DNA of 63,066 bases from assembly GCF_000374445.1 (NCBI RefSeq), contig NZ_KB894442.1, positions 1 to 63,066 on the forward strand, in the 5' to 3' direction. The notes below the pieces were generated by a model. That model did not search any database. It saw only the letters and a list, made by a program, of their open reading frames with translations, and was not told the DNA's origin. This DNA is from Actinokineospora enzanensis DSM 44649 (lineage in GTDB: Bacteria > Actinomycetota > Actinomycetes > Mycobacteriales > Pseudonocardiaceae). The position numbers were made by a program, and so were the translations under genes. Shown piece by piece: positions 25,177 to 34,853 of this stretch (the first letter of the stretch is position 1; every line of letters begins with the position of its first letter).

Positions 25177-25950
25177 ATGACCGCCGAACCCGTCCTGCTG
25201 GAGCGGCGCGACGGCGTCGCCGTGCTCACGCTCAACGCCCCCGAGCGGCGCAATGCGCTGACGTTGGCCATGTCCGGGCGGCTGGCCAAGCTGGTCGCCG
25301 AGTGCGAGGCCGACCCGGGCACGTCCGCGATCGTGGTCACCGGGGCGCCACCCGCGTTCTGCGCCGGGGCCGACCTGACCGAGCTGGGCGAGTCGCGGGC
25401 GGAGGGGCTGCGCGGGATATACGCCGGGTTCCTCGCCGTGGCGCGGTGCTCGCTGCCGACCGTCGCGGCTGTCGGTGGAGCCGCGGTGGGGGCCGGGTTG
25501 AACCTGGCGCTGGCCGCGGATGTGCGGATCGGGGGGCCGCGGGCCCGGTTCGAGGCGCGGTTCCTGCAACTGGGCATCCACCCCGGCGGTGGGATGACCT
25601 GGATGCTGGACCGGATCGTCGGCCCGCAGACGGCGACCGCGATGACCCTGTTCCGGCACGTGCCGGACGCGGCCGAGGCGCGGCGGGTCGGGCTCACCCT
25701 CACCACCGTCGACGGCGGGCATGACGCGCTGGTGGATGCGGCCGTGGAGCTGGCGCTGCCCGCCGCGAAGGCCCCGCGCGACCTGGTCGTGGCGATCAAG
25801 GATTCATTGCGCGTGAACGCGATCACCGATAGCCACGCGGACGCGGTCGAGGCCGAACTGGTGAAGCAGGTCGCCTCGATGGACGCACCCGAGTTCGCCC
25901 GGTTGCTGGCCGCGATGAAGGCCAAGATCGGCCTTAGGGACACCGAATAG
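25177..25950 (+). CDS. Enoyl-CoA hydratase/isomerase-family protein
   Basis: The 257-aa crotonase-fold protein has 'LNAPERRNALT', the oxyanion-hole motifs 'FCAGADLTEL' and 'AAVGGAAVGAGLNLALAAD' and 'LGIHPGGGMTW'. At the positions where enoyl-CoA hydratase has its two catalytic glutamates (before the LG-x-x-PG motif, and about 20 residues on), hand alignment shows Phe (ARFLQLGIHPGGG) and Ala or Met, so classical hydration is doubtful. It starts 22 bp after the Lrp gene and may be cotranscribed. It may be an isomerase, a thioesterase-like member or a CoA-binding protein. Confidence 0.85.
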   Translation: MTAEPVLLERRDGVAVLTLNAPERRNALTLAMSGRLAKLVAECEADPGTSAIVVTGAPPAFCAGADLTELGESRAEGLRGIYAGFLAVARCSLPTVAAVGGAAVGAGLNLALAADVRIGGPRARFEARFLQLGIHPGGGMTWMLDRIVGPQTATAMTLFRHVPDAAEARRVGLTLTTVDGGHDALVDAAVELALPAAKAPRDLVVAIKDSLRVNAITDSHADAVEAELVKQVASMDAPEFARLLAAMKAKIGLRDTE

Positions 25951-26002
25951 GCTGGCGCGGTCGGCGGATGGAACGGACGCCGACGTCCATTATCCGGGAT
26001 AA

Positions 26003-26019
26003 GTGTGACTGAAAGTCAC
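26003..26019. promoter_or_regulatory. Perfect palindrome TGTGACT-GAA-AGTCACA upstream of korA
   Basis: Seven-base arms flank a 3-base centre, 170 bp upstream of the korA start. It resembles a CRP half-site pair but with a 7-base rather than 6-base spacing between TGTGA and TCACA, so it is either a degenerate CRP site or an operator of another dimeric regulator. Confidence 0.45.
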
Positions 26020-26187
26020 AGTCGGATGCGGTTCCCACCCGGCCGGTACCGGATACTGGGGATGAGGGGTCGCGCACAGCACTGTGATCTGTAGCGCGTT
26101 GCACGGGTCCGGGGTCGTGCGATGCCTACCGTTGACCGGAGGCGACCCGCAGTCCGGGTGTCGAACGAGAGGGATCGGCGAGAGCTC

Positions 26188-28082
26188 ATGAGCACAGGTG
26201 TGGGGGGTGGCGGCGACGCCACCGGGACGACGCGGCCCGCCGCGGTCACCAAGCTGGACCGGGTGGTCATCCGGTTCGCTGGCGACTCCGGCGACGGCAT
26301 GCAGCTGACCGGCGACCGCTTCACCTCGGAGGCCGCGGCCTTCGGCAACGACCTGTCCACCATGCCCAACTTCCCGGCGGAGATCCGCGCACCACAGGGC
26401 ACCATCCCCGGTGTCTCCAGCTTCCAGGTGCACTTCGCCGACTACGACATCCTCACCCCGGGCGACCGCCCGGACGTGCTGGTGGCGATGAACCCGGCCG
26501 CGCTCAAGGCGAATATCGCCGACCTGCCCGCGGGCGGCACGCTCATCGTGAACACCGACGAGTTCATCAAGCGCAACCTGACCAAGGTCGGCTACGACGC
26601 CAACCCGCTCGACGACGACACCCTCGCGGCGTACCAGGTGCACCAGGTGGCCATGGCCACGCTGACCCAGGGCGCGCTCGCGGACACCGGGCTCGGCAAG
26701 AAGGACGCCGAGCGCTGCAAGAACATGTTCGCGCTCGGCCTGCTGTCGTGGATGTACCACCGGCCGACCGAGGGCACCGAGCGGTTCCTGCGCGAGAAGT
26801 TCGCCAAGAAGCCGGACATCGCCGAGGCGAACGTGCTCGCGTTCCGCGCGGGCTTCTACTACGGCGAGACCACCGAGGCGTTCGCGGTCACCTACGAGGT
26901 GGCCCCGGCCAAGCTGGCCCAGGGCACCTACCGGCAGATCACCGGCAACACCGCGCTCGCCTACGGCATCGTCGCGGCCGCGCAGCAGTCGAGGCTGCCG
27001 GTGCTGCTGGGCACCTACCCGATCACCCCGGCCTCGGACATCCTGCACGAGCTGTCCAAGCACAAGCAGTTCGGCATCACCACCTTCCAGGCCGAGGACG
27101 AGATCGCGGGCATCTGCGCCGCGCTGGGCGCCAGCTACGGCGGCGCGCTCGGGGTCACCTCGACCTCCGGGCCGGGTATCGCGCTGAAGTCGGAGACCAT
27201 CGGCCTCGGCGTGATGACCGAGCTGCCGCTGCTGGTCATCGACGTGCAGCGGGGCGGGCCGTCCACCGGTCTGCCGACCAAGACCGAGCAGGCCGACCTG
27301 TTGCAGGCGATGTTCGGCCGCAACGGCGAGTCGCCGGTGCCGATCGTGGCGCCGCAGTCGCCCGCCGACTGCTTCGCCGCCGCGCTGGAGGCCACACACA
27401 TCGCGCTGAAGTACCGCACGCCGGTGCTGCTGCTTTCCGATGGCGCGGTCGCCAACGGCTCCGAGCCGTGGCTGATCCCGGACGTCGAGGACCTGCCCGA
27501 CCTGGGCGTCGAGTTCGCCACCGAGCCCAACGCCCCGGACGGCTCGTTCTGGCCGTACCTGCGCGACCCGGAGACGCTGGCCCGCGCCTGGGCGGTGCCG
27601 GGCACGCCGGGCCTGCAGCACCGCATCGGCGGTCTGGAGAAGGCCGACGGCACCGGCAACATCTCCTACGAGCCGGACAACCACGACCGCATGGTCCGGT
27701 TGCGCCAGGCCAAGATCGACGGCATCCCGGTGCCCGACCTTGAGGTGCACGACCCGTCCGGCAAGGCCCGCGTGCTGGTGCTGGGCTGGGGCTCCTCCTA
27801 CGGCCCGATCGGTGCCGCCTGCCGCCGGGTGCGCAAGCTCGGGCTCTCCGTCGCGCAGGCGCACCTGCGCAACCTCAACCCGTTCCCGGCCAACCTGGGC
27901 GACGTGCTGCGCGGCTACGACAAGGTCGTGGTGCCGGAGATGAACCTCGGGCAGCTGGCGCTGCTGCTGCGGGGCAGGTACCTGGTCGACGTCATCAGCT
28001 ACACCAAGGTGGCCGGGCTGCCGTTCAAGGCCGAGGAACTGCAGAACGTGCTCACCGACATCGTGAAGGGGGTCGACGCCGC

Positions 28083-28086
<4 letters not shown>
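26188..28086 (+). CDS. korA: 2-oxoacid:ferredoxin oxidoreductase, alpha (gamma-alpha fused) subunit
   Basis: The 632-aa protein fuses an N-terminal gamma domain ('VIRFAGDSGDGMQLTGDRFT', about 23-200) with the alpha pyrimidine-binding domain ('LGTYPITPASDILHEL', about 275; 'AEDEIAGICAALGASYGG') and a C-terminal domain II ('VLGWGSSYGPIGAACRRVR'). With KorB it converts 2-oxoglutarate and CoA to succinyl-CoA with reduction of ferredoxin, a CO2-linked alternative to 2-oxoglutarate dehydrogenase in actinobacteria. ATG 26188 is chosen because the family N-terminus begins near here. It overlaps korB by 4 bp. Confidence 0.93.
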
Positions 28087-29138
<1,052 letters not shown>

Positions 29139-29155
29139 GCTCTCGCGTTCTCGAC

Positions 29156-29187
29156 GCGGCCCCTGCCCGGCTTCGGGCGGGGGCCGC
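29156..29187. terminator. Bidirectional hairpin terminator between korB and convergent gene
   Basis: GCGGCCCCTGCCCG and CGGGCGGGGGCCGC form a 14-pair stem (one T-G wobble) with a 4-base loop. It lies 18 bp after the korB stop and 7 bp before the end of the minus-strand gene at 29194, so it can serve both. Confidence 0.7.
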
Positions 29188-29193
29188 TGTCGT

Positions 29194-29676
29194 TCAGCCG
29201 GGTGTCGGGCGGGTCTTGTGGTCCCACGGGACGAAGCCCGCGCGTTCGGCGTCCGGCACGGTGCGGAACCAGACCGTGGCGGTGACCAGTGGGTAGTCCG
29301 GGGACTCGGTGGTGTGGAAGACGCCCTGGGCGCCCTTGACCGTGTACTCGTTGGAGGGGGCCAGGCCACCGGGACCCGCCGGGGCGGCGTCGGCGGTGAA
29401 GGCGTCGTCGAGGGTGCCGGAGACCCGGGTGACCTCGTCCTCCTCGCGCGCCTGCGCCGGGATCCGCACCCCGGGCGCGGCGCCGTCCGAGTCGCCGTCG
29501 GCGGCCGCCGCGGACTCGGCCGGTTCCGGCTGCTCAGGCCGCTCCGGCGCGGGCCGCAGGGGCAGCCAGACCACCGGCGGGGATACCTGGCGCGCGGGTC
29601 TGCGCACCAGCAGGTACCAGGCCATGCCCAGGCCGAGCAGGAACGACAGCACGCACCACAGGACCGGTCGCCTCAC
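29194..29676 (-). CDS. Membrane-anchored protein with C-terminal sunset-like domain (short paralogue)
   Basis: The 160-aa protein has one N-terminal membrane helix (VLWCVLSFLLGLGMAWYLLV, 5-24), a Pro/Ala/Asp-rich linker, and a C-terminal domain of about 45 residues: 'SNEYTVKGAQGVFHTTESPDY..VTATVWFRTVPDAERAGF'. The same domain ends the 686-aa protein at 29813, so they are paralogues. The pattern (Y-x-K-G ... H-T-x-x-S-P-x-Y ... AxVWFxxxxxAExAGF) matches what I recall as the actinobacterial 'sunset' domain of ArfC-type proteins. GTG 29676 follows GAGGAGG. Function unknown. Confidence 0.7.
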   Translation of the reverse strand: MRRPVLWCVLSFLLGLGMAWYLLVRRPARQVSPPVVWLPLRPAPERPEQPEPAESAAAADGDSDGAAPGVRIPAQAREEDEVTRVSGTLDDAFTADAAPAGPGGLAPSNEYTVKGAQGVFHTTESPDYPLVTATVWFRTVPDAERAGFVPWDHKTRPTPG

Positions 29677-29812
29677 CGGGGTGCCTCCTCGCCCTCGCCG
29701 CCGGGCCGCCTCCGCCCACCAAATCTATGTAGCACCCTGAGTGGGTGACTGCCAGTTCGGCGGGGGTCCGGGTCGGCGGTACGGGTGAGCGCGGCTCACC
29801 CGGGCGAGTGGC

Positions 29813-31873
29813 TCAGCCAAGCGGGCGGAAGCCGACGCGCTCCGCGTCGGCCACCGAACGGAACCACACCTCGGCCACCGTGCGGTCGAACTTCGGCGAG
29901 TCCGGGGCGCAGTAGCGCAGCGCGGTCACGCTGGCCTTGATGGTGTACTCGCTGGACGGCGAGCGGCCGCCGGGCAGCGGCATGGCCGAGCCGGGGCCGA
30001 ACGGGCCGGGCGGCACGAACGGGTCGACCCCGCCGGACGGCGCCTGCTGCAGTGTGCGGGCGCCGCGCAGCCGCTGCGGCTGCGCCGCCGGGGCAGGCTT
30101 GGCACCAGCCGCGGTCTGCTCGGCCGCCAGGATCGGCTCGAACAGCGAGCGCTCGCGGTCGGAGGTCTTGGTGGCGGACTGGGCCACGGGCCGCTGCTCG
30201 GCCGCCGGAGTTGGCGCGGGCAGCGTCGGGGCCGGGTTCGCCGGTGAGGAGGTCTGCACGCCGAACGGGAACCGGTTCTGCGGCTTGGAGGGAATCCGCT
30301 TCGGCAACACGTTCGACATCCTTTCCGGCTGGGTCTGGCCGTAGGCCAGGGTCGGCTCGATGGGCTGCTGGAACCCGGGCTGGTCGGCCACCCCGGCCCG
30401 AACAGGCTCCGGCTCGGGCGCGCGCACCGGCGGCACCATCTCGGTGCGCTCCACTGCCGCGTGCGCGGGCTCCCGACGCTGTTCCTCCCGGCGGGGCAGT
30501 TCTTCCCGGTGCTGGTGGTCCTGGGCGGGCTGCTCGTCGCGCACCACCGGCACCAGCTGGGTGGCCTCGGCGGGCTCCGGCTCGTCCAGGTCGTGCGCGG
30601 GGGGTGGGCGATACAGGCCGGTGGCCTGCCCGCCGACCGGCTGGTAGTCGACCTCGGTGGCGGGCCCGGGGTGGTCCTCGTCCGCGTGCTCGTCGGCGAG
30701 GTCGCCGCCGGGAGAATCGTCGTAGGCGTGCCGCGAGCGCGGCTGCCCGTCCACGGCGGCCAAGTCGTCCAGGTCCGACTCGTCGTCCAGGTCGTCGACC
30801 AGGGCGTGGTCGACGCCCCGGGCGCGGCCGTCGGCGTCCAGGTCGCGGATCAGGTCGCCGGAGATCGGCGTGGTGTGCTGGGTGAAGATCGTGCCGGTGT
30901 CGTCGTCGTAGTCGGCGTCCTGGTCGGCGTCGGCGTCCTCGTCGGTGCCGTACTCGCCGTCCTGGTCGTCGGCGTAGTCGTTGGCATAGCCACCACGCTC
31001 GGCGGTGAGGTCGCCGTGCGCCGGGCGCTCGTCCTCGTCGGCGTAGCCGCTGTGTTCGCCGTGCTCATCGGCGGTCTGCTCGGCGTAGTCCTGGCGGTCG
31101 CCGTGCTGGTAGTCGTGGCCGCGGGCGGTGTCCTCACCGTCCAGGTCATCGACCAGGCGGCGGTCCTGCTGCCCGGCCACCGGGTCGCCGAACCAGTCCC
31201 GATCGGTCTCGGCGCCGGTGTCGGCCGCGGCGTAGTCGGCGGGCCGGGCGAACTGGGTGGCCTGGGCGGAGTCGACCGCGGGCGGGATGTACTGGGTGCG
31301 CTCGGCGGCCGCCTCGGGCGCCTGCCGCGGCTCGGGCGCGCCGTCGTAGCCGTGCTCGCGCCCGCCTGCCAGGTCGTCGTCATACTCGTCGCGCTCGTCA
31401 TGACCGTCGTGGTCATCTCGGTCGAGCCGGTCGTCCTGCTGGTGGTCCCGGTCGTAGCCGTGGCCGTCGTGCGCGAGATCCCGGTCGCGGTGCTCGTGCT
31501 CGTGATCGTGGTCGTCGGCGCCGAACGCGGGTGCGGGCAGCGCGCGCAGGCCGCCCTCGTCCTCGTCGGAGAGGGTCAGCAGGCCGCGGCGGATGGAGTC
31601 CTCGCCGCCGCCCCCGACGCGTCGCTCCTCGACCCGCGCGGGCGTCAGGTTGTCGCGGGTGTCGCCGAAGCCGGGCACCAGGGAGCTCGCGCCGCTGCCG
31701 TAGTCGCGGGACTCCAGCTCGGCCCGGTTCGCCCGGCCCTTCGCCTCGGCCAGCTCGCCTTCCAGCTCCGTGACGCGCTTGCGGGCGGGGTTGCCGATCA
31801 GCAGCCAGCACAGGGCCGCGCCGACCAGGAAACCGGCGAGGCTCCACACCCACACCTGCCCGAAGAACGGCAT
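29813..31873 (-). CDS. Large acidic membrane-anchored protein with C-terminal sunset-like domain
   Basis: The 686-aa protein starts MPFFGQVWVWSLAGFLVGAA (one membrane helix, about 6-27), then a short coiled coil (KRVTELEGELAEAKGRANRAE). A roughly 350-residue disordered, very Asp/His/Glu-rich region (for example DDHDHEHEHRDRD) and a Pro/Gln-rich region follow, and a C-terminal domain 'SSEYTIKASVTALRYCAPDS..FDRTVAEVWFRSVADAERVGF'. Compared with the short paralogue, Cys replaces His at the R/F-H-T position. His/Asp clusters could bind divalent metals. ATG 31873 is the first start giving a membrane anchor. It is probably a cell-envelope scaffold, by inference. Confidence 0.7.
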   Translation of the reverse strand: MPFFGQVWVWSLAGFLVGAALCWLLIGNPARKRVTELEGELAEAKGRANRAELESRDYGSGASSLVPGFGDTRDNLTPARVEERRVGGGGEDSIRRGLLTLSDEDEGGLRALPAPAFGADDHDHEHEHRDRDLAHDGHGYDRDHQQDDRLDRDDHDGHDERDEYDDDLAGGREHGYDGAPEPRQAPEAAAERTQYIPPAVDSAQATQFARPADYAAADTGAETDRDWFGDPVAGQQDRRLVDDLDGEDTARGHDYQHGDRQDYAEQTADEHGEHSGYADEDERPAHGDLTAERGGYANDYADDQDGEYGTDEDADADQDADYDDDTGTIFTQHTTPISGDLIRDLDADGRARGVDHALVDDLDDESDLDDLAAVDGQPRSRHAYDDSPGGDLADEHADEDHPGPATEVDYQPVGGQATGLYRPPPAHDLDEPEPAEATQLVPVVRDEQPAQDHQHREELPRREEQRREPAHAAVERTEMVPPVRAPEPEPVRAGVADQPGFQQPIEPTLAYGQTQPERMSNVLPKRIPSKPQNRFPFGVQTSSPANPAPTLPAPTPAAEQRPVAQSATKTSDRERSLFEPILAAEQTAAGAKPAPAAQPQRLRGARTLQQAPSGGVDPFVPPGPFGPGSAMPLPGGRSPSSEYTIKASVTALRYCAPDSPKFDRTVAEVWFRSVADAERVGFRPLG

Positions 31874-32020
31874 CGCCGACGTCTCCCTCCCGGTCGCGCC
31901 GCTCGTCGGCGCGTCACACGGTTGACCAAGCCTAGGGGAGGTTACTGCGGACCACCGGACCCCCGCCGACATGCCGCGCAAATAGCCGGTACGTCACAGT
32001 GCCGGTGGACGAACTGTGCC

Positions 32021-33064
32021 TTATCGGGTTCGTTCGACTACGTACCGTGTCAACAACTCCAGCGCGTCCCGGGCCGGACACCCCGGAAGAGCGACGAGCT
32101 CGGCATGCGCCCGGTCCACGTAGGTGTCCAGCGTGCGCCGCGCGCGGTCCAGGCCACTGGACTTGCGCAGCAGGGCCAGCGCGTCGGCGATGTCGGCGTC
32201 GTCGGCGATCGGCCCGGCGAGCAGCTCGGCCAGCCTCGGGTCCGGGCCGTCGGCCAGCGCGTAGAGCATCGGCAGCGTGCGCACGCCCTCGCGCAGGTCG
32301 GTGCCCGGGGTCTTGCCGGACTCGTCGGCGGGCGAGGCGATGTCGATGACGTCGTCGGAGATCTGGAACGCCGCGCCGATGATCTCGCCGAACCGGCACA
32401 GCGCGGCGACCTGCTCGGCCGGGGCGCCGGAGAACATGCCGCCGTAGCGGCCGGAGGTGGCGATCAGCGAGCCGGTCTTCTGCGCGATCACCGAGAGGTA
32501 GTGCTCGATCGGGTCCTCCGCGCCGGGGCCGACGGTCTCCCGCATCTGCCCGGTGACCAGCTCGCGCATGGTCTCCGCGATCACCCGGGTGGCCTCCGCG
32601 CCGAGATCGGCGACCAGCATCGAGGCGTGCGCGAACAGGAAGTCGCCGGTGAGGATGGCGACGGAGTTGTTCCACCTGGCGTTGGCGCTCGCGTCGCCGC
32701 GGCGCATGGTGGCCTCGTCCATCACGTCGTCGTGGTAGAGCGTGGCCAGGTGCACCAGCTCCACCGCGGCCGCCGCGGTGATCACGTCGGCCGAGTCGCC
32801 CTGGTTGAACTGCGCGGCGAGCAGCGTGAACAACGGGCGAAAGCGCTTGCCACCGGCCTTGACCAGGTGCAGCGCGGCCTGGTCGACGAAGTCCACATCG
32901 CTGTGCACGACCTCGCGCAGCAGCCCCTCGACCCGGCCGAGGCCGTCCACGACCACCCGCACCAGATCGGGGTCGGCGCCGTCGAGGCCGGGGAACGCGG
33001 GAACCCCGATGACATCCGCGACCTTCCCGTTCCCGGGGTGGCCGGGACTCCCTGTGGCAATCAC
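32021..33064 (-). CDS. Long-chain polyprenyl diphosphate synthase (GrcC/HepT type) for menaquinone side chain
   Basis: The 347-aa enzyme has both aspartate-rich motifs, 'LYHDDVMDEA' (FARM) and 'QISDDVIDIAS' (SARM), plus 'GGKRFRP' and 'LVTGQMRE'. It is close in sequence and in genomic context (near MenJ, MenG and HtpX homologues) to M. tuberculosis GrcC1. It elongates allylic diphosphates with isopentenyl diphosphate to the menaquinone tail. GTG 33064 is chosen because AGGAG lies 10 bases upstream; the longer ORF overlaps the terminator hairpin. It follows nuoN on the same strand after a hairpin. Confidence 0.9.
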   Translation of the reverse strand: MIATGSPGHPGNGKVADVIGVPAFPGLDGADPDLVRVVVDGLGRVEGLLREVVHSDVDFVDQAALHLVKAGGKRFRPLFTLLAAQFNQGDSADVITAAAAVELVHLATLYHDDVMDEATMRRGDASANARWNNSVAILTGDFLFAHASMLVADLGAEATRVIAETMRELVTGQMRETVGPGAEDPIEHYLSVIAQKTGSLIATSGRYGGMFSGAPAEQVAALCRFGEIIGAAFQISDDVIDIASPADESGKTPGTDLREGVRTLPMLYALADGPDPRLAELLAGPIADDADIADALALLRKSSGLDRARRTLDTYVDRAHAELVALPGCPARDALELLTRYVVERTR

Positions 33065-33181
33065 GTCGGCGGTGCTCCTGATCAACTGTGGCCGTCGTCT
33101 GGGTCTCTGCTGAAAGGAAGAGTGCTGGCCCGTGAAAACGAGCCTACTGGCCACCGCCCCGCACACCGCCCCGGATGTCTC

Positions 33182-33215
33182 GAAGGCCACCTCCGCCGGG
33201 GCGGAGATGGCCTTC
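33182..33215 (-). terminator. Hairpin after nuoN
   Basis: GAAGGCCA-C-CTCCGCC and GGCGGAG-A-TGGCCTTC form a 15-pair stem with one mismatch and a 2-base loop, 46 bp past the nuoN stop. No U-tract is present. It probably ends the nuo transcript. Confidence 0.6.
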
Positions 33216-33260
33216 GATTCGGGGAAAAGCCGTTATCGGACCCGTCGGGTCACCGGGTGA

Positions 33261-34853
33261 TCACTGGATGGCGAAGGCACCGCTGCCCGCCCAGTCGAGG
33301 GCGAACGCCGGGGCAACGCCGAGCAGCAGCGTGACGAGCACGCCGAGGGTGATCGCCGCCGTGGTGAACGCGCCGGGCACGGTCACCGTGGGGCCGTCCG
33401 CGGCGGGCTCGCTGAAGTACATCAGCACGATCACCCGCAGGTAGAAGAACGCCGCCACCGCGGAGGCGATCAGCGCGATCACCACCAGCGGGCCCATGCC
33501 GTCCGACAGTGCCGCCTCGAACACCACGAACTTGCCGACGAACCCGCTTGTCAACGGGATGCCCGCCAGTGCCAGCAACAGGAACGTGAACACGCCCGCC
33601 AGCAACGGTGACCGCTTCGCCAGGCCCGCCCACTGCGACAGGTGCGTCGCCTCGCCGGAGGAGTCGCGCACCAGGCTGATCACGCCGAACGCGGCCAGCG
33701 TGGTGAAGCCGTAGGTGAGCAGGTAGAACAGCGTGCCGGACAGGCCCTTCTGGGTCAGCGCGATGGCCCCGATCAGCAGGAAGCCCGCGTGCGCCACCGA
33801 GGAGTAGGCGATCATGCGCTTCACATCGGTCTGGGTGAGGCCGAGGACCGCGCCGATGACCATGGACACGATGGCCACGCCCCACAGCACGCCGCGCCAT
33901 TCCCACTGCGTCGACTGGAAGGCCACCTGCAACACACGCAGGATGCCGCCGAACGCCGCGACCTTGGTGCAGGCGCCCATGAACGCGGTGACCGGGGTCG
34001 GCGCGCCCTGGTAGACGTCCGGGGTCCAGGTGTGGAACGGGCCGACGGATGCCTTGAACAGCAGGCCGACCACCAGCAGGCCCATGCCCGCGAACAGCAG
34101 CGTGTCGGAGCGGTCGGAGCCTGCCGCGGCGGAGGCGATGTCGGACATCCGCACCGAGCCGGAGTAGCCGTAGAGCAGGGCCACGCCGTAGAGGAAGAAC
34201 GCCGAGGCGAACGCGCCGAGCAGGAAGTACTTGACCGCGGCTTCCTGCGACAGCAGCCTGCGCCGCCGGGCCAGGCCGCACATCAGGTACAGCGGCAGCG
34301 ACAGCACTTCCAGCGCCACGAACATGGTCAGCAGGTCGTTGGCCACGCAGAAGGTCATCATGCCGCCGAGCGCGAACAGCGTCAGCGGGAAGACCTCGGT
34401 CTGCATGCCGGTCGAGGCGACCTGCGCGCGGTCCTGGATGGTGCCCGGCCGGATCGCCGCGCTGGCCACGAACGCGCCGCCGGGCTCGACCGAGCGGTCG
34501 GCGATCAGCAGCACCGCGCCCAGTGACAGGGCCAGCAGCGTGCCCCACAGGAACAGACCCGGCCGGTCGACCACGAGCGTGCCGTTGAGCACGACCTCGC
34601 CCTTGACCGGGGCGTCCTTGAGGTAGATCACCAGGGCCAGCCCGGCGCCCGCGATGGTCAGCAGCGACAGCACGACCTGGCTCGACCAGCGCAGGTGCCG
34701 CGGCAGCAGCGCTTCCAGCAGCACGCTGACACAGGCCGCGCCGAGCACGATCAGGATCGGCCAGATCGCGGTCACCGAGGGCGCCTCGACCTGCGTCGGC
34801 GGCGCGGCTGGCTGCTCCTGCGCGAGCAGGAGCACGGAGGAAATCACCGACAC
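33261..34853 (-). CDS. nuoN: NADH-quinone oxidoreductase subunit N
   Basis: The 530-aa protein is one of the three antiporter-like proton-pumping subunits of complex I, with about 14 membrane helices. Family signatures include 'ALEVLSLPLYLMCGLARRR', 'KYFLLGAFASAFFLYGVAL', 'FKASVGPFHTWTPDVYQGAP' (key Lys) and 'MIAYSSVAHAGF'. GTG 34853 overlaps nuoM by 10 bp. It is the last gene of the operon. Confidence 0.95.
   Translation of the reverse strand: MSVISSVLLLAQEQPAAPPTQVEAPSVTAIWPILIVLGAACVSVLLEALLPRHLRWSSQVVLSLLTIAGAGLALVIYLKDAPVKGEVVLNGTLVVDRPGLFLWGTLLALSLGAVLLIADRSVEPGGAFVASAAIRPGTIQDRAQVASTGMQTEVFPLTLFALGGMMTFCVANDLLTMFVALEVLSLPLYLMCGLARRRRLLSQEAAVKYFLLGAFASAFFLYGVALLYGYSGSVRMSDIASAAAGSDRSDTLLFAGMGLLVVGLLFKASVGPFHTWTPDVYQGAPTPVTAFMGACTKVAAFGGILRVLQVAFQSTQWEWRGVLWGVAIVSMVIGAVLGLTQTDVKRMIAYSSVAHAGFLLIGAIALTQKGLSGTLFYLLTYGFTTLAAFGVISLVRDSSGEATHLSQWAGLAKRSPLLAGVFTFLLLALAGIPLTSGFVGKFVVFEAALSDGMGPLVVIALIASAVAAFFYLRVIVLMYFSEPAADGPTVTVPGAFTTAAITLGVLVTLLLGVAPAFALDWAGSGAFAIQ

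Noticed and set aside
26076..26088. CACAG-CA-CTGTG inverted repeat as an operator
   Set aside because: Five-base arms are expected by chance and no second copy is near.
30461..33334. 957-aa open frame on the plus strand
   Set aside because: It runs antisense to the sunset-domain and polyprenyl synthase genes; long antisense frames are expected at this G+C content, and the product has no family features.
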